DNA of 64,000 nt, taken from Sinohyriopsis cumingii. Lineage: Eukaryota; Mollusca; Bivalvia; Unionida; Unionidae. The number at the start of each line of letters is the position of its first letter. Position 1 is the first letter of the stretch. The notes under the pieces are model-generated. The model was not told where the DNA came from and did no database searches. It saw nothing but the letters and a program-made list of their open reading frames with translations. The stretch lies in the NCBI GenBank assembly GCA_028554795.2, contig CM068839.1:17498043-17562042 (forward strand). Reading direction: 5' to 3'. The translations under genes were made by a program, and so were the position numbers. This document shows, in pieces, positions 9,161 through 21,845 of this stretch.

Positions 9161-10084
9161 CAAATATGTTTATGAAAGTTCCAAGTGAACACTTAAGTTT
9201 TGCATTTGTCATTTGTATGTTGCGCCATATTTAGCTCTCTTTCAGCAATGCAAACATTTAAACTGTGAGAGCCTATTGTCAGCATGATTTATGGTTTCTA
9301 CTTGAGACTTTTTGAAAGTCCTTTCAAGCGCTTGTCCAGCTTATCACAAGAACCACTCAGACATCAACAGAAATAGCTATAATCCAAGTCAATAGACATT
9401 AGGTTTAATTTTTAATCATTGATTCGGTTTTTATTGGTCATATAATCAATCACTGAGGCCATAATGCTGTCTTCTAAATATTTTATGTAATCGTATAACA
9501 TGTATACCTATTATGTAGTGACAGCACTGTTGAAGATTCTGGTTTATGGCAAAATATTATGTGAAATTTAATCAGCCATTTACTGTTAGATATTTTTCCG
9601 TATTGTTTTATGCAAACTGCACTTCTTCATAAATCTTTAGTTTGTAATTTTATTTGAATATGGCTGAATTTTGCCAGAAAACAAAGTTATTGTTTAAATT
9701 TTATTTCATCTCTTGAAACAGACTGAGCTGATATAAAAGACTAACAATAATATTCAGAGTAACCTTTGCCAGATATGACCAAGCTATGGAATGACCACCA
9801 AAATAACTAACTCTCCGTACATATATTCTCACACACATAAATCTAGGGCAAGTGACTTTGAAGAAATATTTTGCCCCATAGTCAAAATTATGTCTAAAAG
9901 AACAATCATTCTCTTGGACAAGTAACTGGCATGGAATGAGAGATTAGGATTTGGACAGGTCTCATTTTTTTTTTAAGTCCATCATTTTTTTCATTCACCT
10001 GCACATTTTTAAGTATAAAAAGTGTCTTTTTGTGAAAACATGTGTATAGTATGATCATAAAGATTAACTTTCCACAGATATATC
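8600..10084. other. CaV2 intron 1, first part: no genes
   Basis: AT-rich intron. The only clear structure is an (ATT)n tract at about 9110-9158. No SINE or exon is seen. Confidence 0.6.
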
Positions 10085-10820
10085 ATTGAGTATAATGCCA
10101 AATCATCATTTACATACTACTGTATTTGAAATCTCACATAGATATATCACCAAGTATGATACCAAATCATGTCATTTACATACTATTTGAAATCTGACAT
10201 AGATAAATCACTAAGTATAATGCCAAATCATATAATTTACATAATATTTTAAATCTCACATGTTATTATTGTTGTTGTAGAGTTTAACACCATTTTTCAG
10301 CACAAGATAGGCTATGCATGGCGGCCAGTATTATTGGTGGAGGAAGAACCCGGAAAACCCCGGGAAGAACCACCGACCCACGAGAAGCTACTGGCAAGCT
10401 TTCTCACATACCCACATTGGCCGAATCCTAGACTTGAACGAACGCAGACAGAGGTGAGATGGCAGTGATCCATGACAGAGAGCGCTTTAGACCACATGGC
10501 TACTTGGGGCCCCTAAATCTCACATAGATGCATCACTAATGCCAAATCATATAATTTGCATAATATTTAAAATCTCACACAGATATATCACTAGGTATAA
10601 GCCAAATCATATCATTTACATAATATTTGAAATCTCTCACAGATATATCACTATGTATAATGCCAAAACATTATTTGCATGATACTTGAATTCTCACATA
10701 GATATATCACTAAGTATAATGCCAAATCATATCCTTTACATAGTATTTGAATTCTCACATAGTTATATCACTAAGTATAGTGCCAAATTGTATCATTTAC
10801 ATAATATTTGAAATCTCACA
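10085..10820. repeat. Minisatellite of about 63-bp units, split by a SINE
   Basis: About eight imperfect copies carry CACATAGATATATCACTAAG, then TATAATGCCAAATCATATCA and a TTTACATA-AATATTTGAAATCT part. The SINE at 10262-10513 splits the array. Confidence 0.85.
10262..10513 (-). mobile_element. tRNA-derived SINE with Meta-SINE-like tail, copy 3
   Basis: The minus-strand copy runs from the GGGGCCCC head at 10513 to the ACAACAACAATAATAAC tail at 10262. The 12-bp duplication TAAATCTCACAT lies at 10250-10261 and 10514-10525, inside the 63-bp minisatellite. ORFs across it are repeat-derived. Confidence 0.9.
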
Positions 10821-11169
10821 AATCTAATCGTTAATTTGTACTAAGTCATTCCAAATATGGGGTTCAAATAGATTCTTTCTCGTGTGTTCATGAGATACAA
10901 AATGTTGCATACTATGTAGAATTTCTCCTAAAGCAAGCCATAAGTGTCCCACCCTTGAAATTGTTTTTAAAAAGTGGGATAGGTATAATAATGGATCATA
11001 GTTTCTTAAATAAAAATGTGACAAATTTTTCACAAGGACCAGGATCTGCATGTTGAGCCCACGATCAAAATAATGTTGAAAACTTCTACCAAAATATTAA
11101 TAAACTTTTAATAATGATGCCAGCATAAAAGTAACTGTTTTTTCTCACTTCCCATTATTGTGGATCAGC
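10821..11169. other. Intron sequence, nothing recognised
   Basis: A 75-codon minus-strand ORF (10824-11051) has no recognisable domain. Confidence 0.4.
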
Positions 11170-12285
11170 TGGCTTATAATATTGTATTGCATCATTGGTA
11201 CATATGGTAATGTGTCACTTATTGTATGGGGCTGTCACTGATGATATATAATAATCTGCCATATATTGCATGGGGTTATCATTGGATATGTATGGTAATG
11301 TGCTTCTTATTGCATGGATTTATCATTGGATATGTATGGTAATGTGACACTTATTGCATGGATTTATCATTGGATAGATAAGGTAATGTGCCAGTTATTG
11401 CATGGGGTTATCATTGAATATATATGGCAATGTGACACTTATTGCATGGATTTATCATTGGATATGTATGGTAATGTGACACTTATTGCATGGATTTATC
11501 ATTGGATATGTATGGTAATGTGACACTTATTGCATGGATTTATCATTGGATATGTATGGTAATGTGACACTTATTGCATGGATTTATCATTGGATATATA
11601 TGGTAATGTGCCAGTTATTGCATGGGGTTATCATTGGATATGTATGGTAATGTGCCAGTTATTGCATGGATTTATCATTGGATAGATAAGGTAATGTGAC
11701 ACTTATTGCATGGGGTTATCATTGAATATATATGGTAATGTGACACTTATTGCATGGATTTATCATTGGATATATATGGTAATGTGACACTTATTGCATG
11801 GGGTTATCATTGGATATGTATGGTAATGTGACACTTATTGCATGGGGTTATCATTGGATATATATGGTAATGTGACACTTATTGCATGGGGTTATCATTG
11901 GATATGTATGGTAATGTGCCAGTTATTGCATGGGGTTATCATTGGATAGATAAGGTAATGTGCCAGTTATTGCATGGGGTTATCATTGGATATATATGGT
12001 AATGTGCCAGTTATTGCATGGGGTTATCATTGGATATATATGGTAATGTGACACTTATTGCATGGATTTATCATTGGATATGTATGGTAATGTGCCAGTT
12101 ATTGCATGGGGTTATCATTGGATATATATGGTAATGTGCCAGTTATTGCATGGGGTTATCATTGGATATATATGGTAATGTGCCAGTTATTGCATGGGGT
12201 TATCATTGGATATATATGGTAATGTGCCAGTTATTGCATGGGGTTATCATTGGATATATATGGTAATGTGACACTTATTGCATGT
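11170..12285. repeat. Minisatellite of 44-bp units, about 25 copies
   Basis: Units contain TTATCATTGGATATGTATGG, TAATGTGACACTTATTGCAT and alternate GGGG/GGAT and GACACT/GCCAGT versions. The variants are interleaved, which suggests local unit exchange. Confidence 0.9.
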
Positions 12286-12595
12286 GACATGTTATAAATG
12301 AGTGAGCATCATACTGAGTGATGTTTAAATAAGTCATTTTGTTGTTCATACCAGTGCAAAAAACACAAAATATGGTATGACCTTTAACAGATTTTCATTA
12401 GCTAGGAACTAAATTAATTGAAGTAATTATAGCAGCAAAGATAAAACAAAACTTTATAAAATGAATGGGATCCATGCATTGATAGAGAGTAAACATTTTA
12501 CTGAGCAACCTTAGAGGAAGGACACTTGTAATTTCCTTATATTCACAGTGTGCCAATGTTTGTGAATTTGGGGTTACTGTATGCTACAAATTTAA

Positions 12596-13435
12596 ACATG
12601 GTTGCTATATACCATAGATTTTTATAGGGTTGCTACATACCACAGATTTATATAGGGTTGATACATACCACAGATTTATATAGGATGCTACATATTACAA
12701 GGGGCCCCGAGTGGCCGAGTGGTCTAAAGTGCTCTCTGTTATGGATCACTGCCATCTCACCTCTGTCTGTGTTAGTTCAAGTCCAGGATTCGGCCAATGT
12801 GGGTATGTGAGAAAGCTTGCCAGTAGCTTCTCGTGGGTCGGTGGTTCTTCCTGGGATTTTCCAGGGTTCTTCCTCCACCATTAATACTGGCAGCCATGCA
12901 TAGCCTATCGTGTGCTGAAAAATGGCATTAAACCCCACAACAACAACAACAACATATTACAGATTTATATAGGGCTGCTACATAGCGCAGATTTATACAT
13001 GTTGCTACATAGCACATATTTATATAGGTTGCTACATAGCACAGATTTATATAGGTTGCTACATAGCACAGATTTATATATGGTTGCTACATAGCACAGA
13101 TTTATATATGGTTGCTACATAGCACATATTTATTTAGGTTCCTACATAGCACAGATTTATATAGGTTGCTACATAGCACAGAATTATATAGGGATGCTAC
13201 ATAGCACATATTTGTATAGGGTGCTACATAGCACAGATTTATTTAGGTTGCTACATAGCACATATTTATATAGGTTGCTACATAGCACAGATTTATATAG
13301 GTTGCTACATAGCACAGATTTATATAGGTTGCAACATAGCACATATGTATATAGGGTTGCTACATAGCACATATTTATAAAGGGTTGCTACATTGCACAA
13401 ATTTATCAAGGTTGCTACATAGCAAAGATTTATAT
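12596..13435. repeat. Minisatellite of about 27-bp units
   Basis: More than 20 copies of AGATTTATATAGGTTGCTAC followed by ATAGCAC surround the SINE at 12700-12951. Tyr/Leu-rich and Cys-rich ORFs here are translations of the repeat. Confidence 0.88.
12700..12951 (+). mobile_element. tRNA-derived SINE with Meta-SINE-like tail, copy 4
   Basis: The GGGGCCCCGAGTGGCCGAG head starts at 12701 and the ACAACAACAAC tail ends near 12951. The 10-bp duplication ACATATTACA lies at 12690-12699 and 12952-12961, within the 27-bp array. Confidence 0.88.
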
Positions 13436-13438
13436 AAT

Positions 13439-15510
13439 GGGTTTCACGGTTGCAACGGAGTTACTGATCATAGTGCCTAAAATTGCCTCCCATAGCTCCA
13501 ATGCTCATGCCCACAAAAAATTCCAGATCCGGATAGTTCACTGTTCTACACTTGGTTAGTGAAACATAAAGTCAACAAAGGAAGGAATCTTAGCTGTATA
13601 CAGATCATTATGGTTAAACCAATGAATCAATTATATATGTCTAACATCTTTTGTTCATACTAGGATATTAATTATAGACATTAAATCAGATAATAAGATT
13701 CAGTGTCCATACTTACATTATATCAGATAATTAAATAATATTTACTTTCCATACTTAAATCATATCAAATAATTTAATTAAATACACTGTCCATACCTGA
13801 TAATATAGATTCATTATCCATAATTTCAGATACATTTGTAGGAACATTTCACTTTGCTGTCCGATTTTAAACATTTATTGCACATTTTTGGCTATATAAC
13901 TTTAACGAAAACAATCTCAACAATTTGCATTCTTCTATGTTGGTATATCTTTCTTTCTCAGTTGTTTTCACAAGGCTAATAGTTCATTTATAACATGAGT
14001 TAAGAAAGTTATAACACAAGTTCAGTAAGAAAATTATAACATGAATTTGATATGTCAGCTGATTTGTAATGCTGAAAATTTTAAACTAGAGAAGTTTTTA
14101 TTAAAAAAATGGAACACAGTATTTTAATGTATTCAGAGGAACTTAGCAAAGCAATAATTACATTAGCTATCATAAAGATAAAGATGGAATATTTATTCAT
14201 ATTTGGGTGTAAATATCGTACAATATTCAGATTAAATAACATGCCCAATGATGTTTATTTTTGTTTCATTTTCTTTTTGACTTTTGAAACATCAAGTATC
14301 AGATGGTACATGCAATAACTTTGAGAATAAATTTTCTTTGCTTATGCTGACACGTAATAACTCTCAACTGGGGTCTTTAGACAACATTTCTGATTGCCAC
14401 CAGCACATTAATGTAGAACAGCCTTCTTAAAGTTATTTTAATTCTGTTTAACTCTCATTGCATCAAATATGTAAGTTTTAAAGATCCAATTATATCACAG
14501 ATTCTGTCCTATTACTTTGGTTTGCCTTTTAAATCAATATTGATCCACATGACCAGATGTGAAATTGCAAACAGTATGATTTAAAAAAGAGACTGCTTGT
14601 AAGAACTTTCTCTACAAGTCAATAATAAATGGATACTCACAAATATTCATATTTGTTGTCTTTATCTTTCTGTCACTCTTTCTATCTTAGCATCATTTTA
14701 TACTCATTTTTAACCAGAAGTATGTTTATGTAATATACGTATGCAAACACACATTCATTTGAGGATATACATACCCATGCACCAGATGAAATGAGACAGA
14801 CATACATACAGACAGACAGGCAGATAGGTGAGAGCCACAAATGTCCTATACATGCATAGTGTGTCTAACATTGATATTTCTCCAAAGTGTATACTCTAAA
14901 ATTTCCAACCGTTCAAGGAAATAAAATTAAAATACTCATCAAGGAGACTCATACGTGCACCTGTCTGTTCAAGTGTGATTGACATTTGTGCATTTTTAAA
15001 AACTCAAGTAATTTCAGGAAAAATATAATGAACATTAATAGAAAAGTAACAGTCTAAATCAATCATAAAAGAACCTTGAGAATTTTGCATTTTTTCTCGT
15101 TGTCGTTCAACTTCCATTAACTGCAATGATTGAAGATGTAAAAAATAAACATATTGTCATTATTCTTCAAGCAAGATAAATTGCAAGAACTTTTTACGCA
15201 GCAATACACTTTTGCACAATCAAATAATACAAACTAGAGCATAAGGTAGTAATGGAAAGATAATGCAGTTCTTAAATGGGCAGAGAATATTTATTTGAAA
15301 GCTGGGAGCAGTGCAAGTTAGTGAGAGAAAAAAAAGACGTAAAAACAATTCATAAACTATTCACAGAATTTCTTTTTAAGATAGTGAGATATCGATCCTG
15401 CTTGCATAATGTGAGTGGTCTGTCACATTTTCTTGATCTACATCTACCATCTTAATTGATTGAACTATCCGGAAGCGAGTTGCACCAAGATGCCCTCTGG
15501 TGTGAAACCC
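13439..15510. mobile_element. Possible 2.07 kb non-autonomous element with inverted ends
   Basis: GGGTTTCAC at 13439-13447 is matched by GTGAAACCC at 15502-15510, and CCGGATAGTTCA at 13529-13540 by TGAACTATCCGG at 15461-15472. The two pairs are nested in the order expected of inverted termini, with about 50 extra bases in the left arm. The interior is AT-rich and has no transposase ORF. A target-site duplication was not identified. Confidence 0.45.
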
Positions 15511-16579
15511 CTATAGGGTTATTACACATACCTTAGCTTAAGAAAGTTGAACATTTTTAAAAATTAATTTTTTATTTCTTTTTCTTTACATTTTTGTAAT
15601 CTTGGTCTCATGGTCCATAGCTTTAACATGCATTATAATGAACAACAGAATAATGAGTGCGATCTGATATGCATAATTGGTGTACACAATTATATACATG
15701 TATCAGATACATTTTCAAAGGTCACACATGCTTGTTTAATAAACCAGGTAATTATAAAATTTTGTTTGCAAAATAAAAAATGTGTCATTACTGTCATTAT
15801 CCTAATTAACATATGTCATCAGCTCTACAAACAGAATGAAATCCTTGGCATATTTTATGATTTAGATCACCAATGTTAGTAACCCATATGATAATTTATA
15901 ACAAAGATTTTTCTCACCAGACGAAGTCTAAATTTTGGTTTTCTAGCAGAGATTTTCTCACCTATCATCTTATTTTCAGTTTACTAACAGGGATTTTTCT
16001 CACCAGAATAAGTCTCATTTTTAGTTTACCAACAAATATTTTTCTCATCAGATTAACTTTCATTCTCAGTTCATCAATAGAGATAGTTCCAATCAATATA
16101 CCTTTTTTTCAACTGGAAATTATTATTCCATATTATGTATTAGCTAGCAGCCATGGTGACATTTTAGAACAATCAACAAAATATGTATGTTAAAATTGAT
16201 TGATGGACTCAAGGGAACTGTGCCAGCAAGTACAAGCTGATCAACTAAATGTTACACATTATCTAATTCTTTCAATTTATAAATTAATATCACATGAGAA
16301 AGGTATGCTGCTGTTTCAGTCCCCAGGTATACATAATTACAGTACAATGTCATTTTAATTTAATGCATTAGTGGTAAGATGTAAAAAATCATGATATCCC
16401 ATGCAGCTTTTAGCACCTGCTTACCTCCCATGATGCATGCTGGGATGACAAAATGTACGCTAAACAACAATATATTTTGTGTTTTGACCCCAAAAATGTG
16501 CTGCATTATTAGGGCATGTGTATGCGTTACAATAAATGACCATGTTCATCCATCAGTGGCAACAAAGACTACAGCTTCA
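15511..16579. other. Intron sequence, nothing firmly recognised
   Basis: ORFs of 89 and 106 codons (15610-15879, 15873-16193) lack domain signatures. A short imperfect repeat of TTTTCTCACCAGA with AGTTTACTAACA occurs at 15905-16075. Confidence 0.4.
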
Positions 16580-17165
16580 GTTCTCTGTTGTCAATTCGTG
16601 TGTCTGGAAATAGCTAGTAAGGCCAATCCAGGCAAGGAAGTCTCTCCAATATGTGGAGCACTTAAGGGTTGGTATGGAAGCAGAGGTGTTGGCAGCTCTG
16701 GCCTTACAAGTGTCATGTTTTCTGATCGCTTTAGAAATTCTCTTCTGTTGTCTTGCTAAAGCAACAGCTGTAATCTTGCTTTGCTGGGAGGGACAGTCTT
16801 GTGCAAGGGTCTCCCATGAGGCAATATCGATCTGCAGGTTTTTCAAAGGCACCTTCATTGAGTCCTTAAAATGATTATTTTGTCCTCCAACAGCATGTTT
16901 TCTTTCCCAGTGTTCACCATAGTGCAGCTGTTTACAAATCCATTCCTAGGGCATGCAGATGAAGTGTCCTGCCAATCTAATTTGTTCCCTCTGCTGCAAC
17001 ATGAAGATGGATGGGATGCTGGCCCTCTTGAGAACCTCAGTGTCAGGAAATGTTTCCTGCAACATTATCCACATAATCCTGCAAAGAATTGATTTAGTTG
17101 TCTGGAATGTCTGCTATAGACAGTCCAAATCATGCTGGCATACAGGAGGGTGGTGAGCACTGCAG
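16580..17165 (-). pseudogene. Non-LTR retrotransposon relic, C-terminal tail of the reverse transcriptase ORF
   Basis: Reading the minus strand, pieces in more than one frame resemble the C-terminal region of animal LINE polyproteins. The opening is LTTLLYASMIWTVYSR-like, followed by a LKRASIPSIFMLQQRE-like stretch. The 16577-16858 ORF carries LQIDIASWETLAQDCPSQQ and ends DFLAWIGLTSYFQTH. That ending corresponds to the degenerate Cys/His finger-like end (C-x2-C-x-R-F-x-A-x-IGL-x-SH-x-RTH). The first Cys pair is degraded and frames shift, so it is inactive. Confidence 0.65.
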
Positions 17166-17169
17166 TAAT

Positions 17170-17735
17170 GTGTATTTTCAGCTTGGTGGTAAGGCTTGAT
17201 GGTTAGGCTTGGTGGTAAGGCTTGCTAGTAAGGCTTGCTGGTAAGGCTTGGTGGTAAGGCTTATTTCTCTGCAATCCTAAACATTCCCACATGGTCTCAT
17301 GAAGGTTGAGGTGGCTGTGGCAATTGTGCTATTGACCTCATTGTCAGTGTTGACTGCATTGCCAATGTTGACTGCTGTTGTCACTTCATTGTCAATTTTG
17401 ACTGCTGTTGACTGCATTGTCAATGTTGACTGCTGTTGACTGCATTTTCAATGTTGGCTGCTGTTGTCACTTCATTGTCAATTTTGGCTGCTGTTGACCT
17501 CATTGTCAATGTTGACTGCTATTGACCTCATTCAGTGGTGTCTGCTGTTGACCTCATTGTCAATGTTGACTGCTATTGACCTCATTGTCAATGTTGAGTG
17601 CTATTGACCTCATTCAGTGGTGTCTGCTATTGACCTCATTGTCAATGTTGACTGCTATTGACCTCATTCAGTGGTGTCTGCTATTGACCTCATTGTCAGT
17701 GTTGACTGCTGTTGACCTCATTGTCAATGTTGAGT
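17170..17735. repeat. Minisatellites next to the LINE relic (13-bp and 26-28-bp units)
   Basis: About six TTGGTGGTAAGGC-type units occupy 17180-17270. From 17327 about sixteen units of TTGACCTCATTGTCAATG plus TTGACTGCT follow, mixed with a variant carrying CATTCAGTGGTGTCTGCT. Confidence 0.8.
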
Positions 17736-18295
17736 GCTATCCAGAAGTGTGTTGCCCAGCTCTGTGAAGTTGTCAACAGCCTGGAGTTTCAGTCCATTCA
17801 TTGTGGTACTTGGTTTGCAATATGGCTTTCCAGGGGCTGGTTGATACATGACTTAAACTTTTTTTGTCCTGATCATGAGGCATCAGTTGGTGCATACATT
17901 ATTGAACACATCCATGCCATCTATTTGCAACAAATAATGTACATGTGAATGACAATTTGAATGTGATATCTTGATAGAGCATAGATAACATAACTCATTA
18001 ATGGCAAGAATGTATATGCACACTTTTGTCACATAATTTTTGTTTACATTAATAATGTTATTAAAAAGTGGTGAACAATTGTAAAGATCTTGTACTGCAT
18101 TTGACCGCCACTATAAGACACCTCAATACAACATGTTTTTTTTATGGTATTCTCATAGATCCCATTAAATTGTGTAATTGTAATAATATGTATAATATAC
18201 CCCATTATAAGGCAGCCTCACATAAAACACAGTACACCTTTTATGGCACCCTTGAACATATTTAGAGTGACGGATTACAGTAATGCTAAACAAAA

Positions 18296-19130
18296 CGTAT
18301 TATGTTGTCTAACCATATTCATTCAAGATCTCAGTGTCTAACCATGTTCATTCAAGACCTCAGAGTCTAACCATGACCATTCAAAATCTCAGTGACTAAC
18401 CATGCTCATTCAAGATCTCAGTGACTAACCATGCTCATTCAAGATCTCAGAGTCTAACCATGCTCATTCAAGATCTCAGAGTCTAGCCATAACCATTCAA
18501 AATCTCAGAGTCTAACCGTGTTCATTCTAGATCTCATTGTCTAACCATGCTCATTCAAGACCTCAGAGTCTAACCATGACCATTCAGAATCTGTGTCTGA
18601 CCATGTTCATTTTGATCTTCATTTAAGTATGCTTGTTAACTATGATCATGCACTCACAGTGACTAAAAAGATCAATGTCATTCAAGATCTCAGAGTCTAA
18701 GCATGTTTGTTTAATATCTCAGTATCTCAACATGCTCATTTAAGATCAGTGTCTGGCTATGCTCATTCAGAATCTCAGTGTCTAGCCATGTTCACTCCTG
18801 ATTGCATTCTCTAAGCATGTTGATTCAAGATCTGTGTCCAACCATGTTCATTCAAAATCTCGGCATCTAACCATGCTCACTCAAAATCTTTATATCTAAC
18901 CACACTTGTTCAGGGTCTCAGTGTCTAGCCCTGTTCATTCAAGTTTTCAGTGTCTAATTATGCTCATTCAAGATCTGTTTAACCATGATTTTTCACATTC
19001 TCAGTCTAGCAATATGTGTTCAAGATCTCAGTGTCTGCCCATGTTCATTCAAGATTGCAGTGTCTAACTACATTCATTCAAGATCCAAGTGCCTAGCCAT
19101 GCTCACTGAAGATGTCAGTGTCTAACATTG
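18296..19130. repeat. Minisatellite of about 29-bp units, about 25 copies
   Basis: Diverged copies carry GTCTAACCATGCTCATTCAA followed by GATCTCAGT. Divergence increases toward the right end. Confidence 0.85.
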
Positions 19131-19256
19131 CTTGTTGATGATACATCAACATAGATGTTTGGTACCCAATAATTTATATTAACATGATTACTATCAGAAA
19201 AATTTATTTGAACTCATATGTAATTGTTTTTAAATTTTTAGACAATATATATATAT

Positions 19257-19402
19257 CTAGTAATTAATTCTCATGTATCTATACAGCCATTCTGGATTCC
19301 TATGAAAGAAATCAAGGTATATAGAATTAATTATAGAGAATTATAAATATACACAATTCTCTATAATTAATTCTGTGTAGATACATGAGAATTAATTACT
19401 AG
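19257..19402. mobile_element. Small MITE-like hairpin element (146 bp)
   Basis: Arms of about 28 bp starting CTAGTAATTAATTCTCATG at 19257 and ending at 19402 are inverted copies. An inner perfect 20-bp pair lies at 19323-19342 and 19355-19374. Almost the whole element can fold on itself. Confidence 0.6.
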
Positions 19403-19608
19403 GGCATCATGCGAGTGTGTCTGCTACACATGATGCATATAATACTGATTGAGTACCATCATTTATTGGTGATGTATGCTTAGTCATGAAGGAATATTGG
19501 CTCGTGTGTGCAGGCAAGGTGATGGGTGCTGTTTACCTATGGACCTGGGTTCGAATCACTGTATAGTACAAACTAAAAATTCTCTAACATGCATGATAGT
19601 ATTATTTG

Positions 19609-19615
<7 letters not shown>

Positions 19616-19690
<75 letters not shown>
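19616..19690. repeat. (TA)n microsatellite
   Basis: Uninterrupted TA dinucleotides. The Tyr/Ile ORF through it is an artefact. Confidence 0.95.
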
Positions 19691-19693
<3 letters not shown>

Positions 19694-20029
19694 TATCATG
19701 ATGCAAACAGCTTGCTTTTCTATATGCCAATTATGAATGAGGTGTGATTAATCCCATCTTTCTGATATTTAAACAACCACCATAGTTTACCTGGTGATAA
19801 AATGTTTGTCTGTTACCTACATTTCTCAGATGGATGACACAAATGAAATATTCATGTTTATAATTTAACTAATTTTCTCTGATGGATAACACAAAGCATA
19901 TATTACAACTAATTAAATGTTTTAACAATGAAAAAGCCTTTGCAATATGTAGTAAGTAACACCTTCTGGACCAAGAAATTAAACTCATATATTCTAGCTA
20001 AATATGTAATAAACAATCTTTACTGATGA

Positions 20030-20470
20030 AGATGTTACTAAGGCAAGTTTTACTGATAAACAGGTTACAATGCTACAAAGGCAAGTTTTATTGATAAATA
20101 GGTTACAATGTTACAAAGGCAAGTTTTGCTGATAAAGGGATTACAATGTTACAAGGGCAAGTTTTACTGATGAACAGGTTACAATGTTACAAAGGCAAGT
20201 TTTATTGATAAATAGGCTACAATGTTACAAAGGCAAGTTTTGCTGATAAAGGGATTACAATGTTACCAAGGCAAGTTTTACTGACAAACAGGTTACAATG
20301 TTACAAAGGCAAGTTTTATCGATAAACAGGTTACAGTGTTACAAAGGCAAGTTTTACTTGTAAATAGGTTACACTGTTACAAAGGCAAGTTTTACTGATA
20401 AATAGGTTAAAATTTTACAAAGGCAAGTTTTATTGATAAACAGGTTACAATGTTACAAAGGCAACTCTTT
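20030..20470. repeat. Minisatellite of 37-bp units, about 12 copies
   Basis: Units carry AAGGCAAGTTTTACTGATAA and ACAGGTTACAATGTTAC. Confidence 0.88.
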
Positions 20471-21599
20471 TATTGGTACTAAGTAGCAGAGTTCCATTAA
20501 CTGCAACCTGGATGAAGAAACAAATGCCAGTCTTGGACCCCTAATGTTCTCAGATCATGCATCTCATGGACTGATAACTGTAGGAATAAAGAATTCTGTA
20601 TCCCAAAAAGTAAGATAAAAACTAAACCATAAGGTAATATGTATCATCATTAAAATTTAAATTTATATTTCCAATAATGGACTCCAGTTTCTCAGACTTG
20701 GACCTGGGATTTCTAACCAGATTAGGAGTCCTTGACTGCAAATGCTTAAAGACTTGACAGGGAGTTCTACTAAATACATGGACAGATCCAAAAAGTTTAC
20801 TACACTGGTTCCATTTAGTAAAGAGAGTGGTTTGTTTACTTTGGAATGGCTAACTTTTCTGTTTCTCACATATTTTTTATTTAATATGGTTCAACTGATG
20901 CTTTAAGCCTCTCTGTCTGGCCCCTACTGTTTGTATGTGATAACAAATATGTATCCCATCCCCTCTGTCCCCCTACTGTTTGTATGTGATAACAAATATA
21001 TATTGGATTATTGTTAAGATTTCATCGAAATCAAGAAAACGATGGGATTTATTTATTATAAATACACTAACCTATAAAAATGACATCTGTTAGTAAAATA
21101 TTTTTTGGGAAATTCCAATGAAATCCCTAAAGCATACTATATATAAGGACTCATGTGGTAGGTCTGCTCATTACAGTGGGATATTGCCTTTGTGTAGGTT
21201 GATACCTGCACTAACCAATACACTGTCCCAACTGCATTACACTCAATTTAGATTGCATATGCTGGGATCATATCGCTAAAGTGCCTTAAGTGCAGACTGG
21301 AAAGATTTTGCCAAACACATTGTATCGAGGTAGAAATAGTAAGGAATCCTTTACTTGCAGTGATGGAACACAAGGTTGATGATGTTGCATTAAGTAGCAC
21401 AATTGGCAGGCATCATAACATACATATAAAGCCACAATGAAGTGCACTGGAGTACCCATATACAGTCTGGTTCTCTTACCCTTGTTATAGAATAGATTTC
21501 AATATGAGACACGTGAAGTAAAAAGGAATCAATATGCTTGGGTAATAATTCACTGAGACAACATACTAAGGTTTAGATGATACAGGAGTCAAAACAGTC
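20471..21599. other. Intron sequence, nothing recognised
   Basis: It contains a short direct repeat of CTACTGTTTGTATGTGATAA at about 20924 and 20974, and otherwise unremarkable sequence. Confidence 0.4.
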
Positions 21600-21845
21600 T
21601 TACAGCAGAAAGTCATCTCAATAAAAGTATAAGTTGTGAAGAGCATGGTGGACAGCAGGCAGTCAGTATGAGCTGTGAGGAGCATGGTGGACAGCAGGCA
21701 TTGTCCCAGTATGAGCTGTGAGGAGCATGGTGGACAGCAGGCAGTCTTTCTCATTATAAGCTGTGAGGAGCATGGTTGACAGCAGGCAGTCTTGTTCCAT
21801 TATGAGCTGTGAAGAGCGTGGTGGACAGCAGGCAGTCATGTCCCA
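21600..21845. repeat. Short minisatellite of about 50-58-bp units
   Basis: About five copies carry GAGCTGTGAGGAGCATGGTG followed by GACAGCAGGCAGTC. The Cys/Pro-rich minus-strand ORFs derive from it. Confidence 0.8.
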
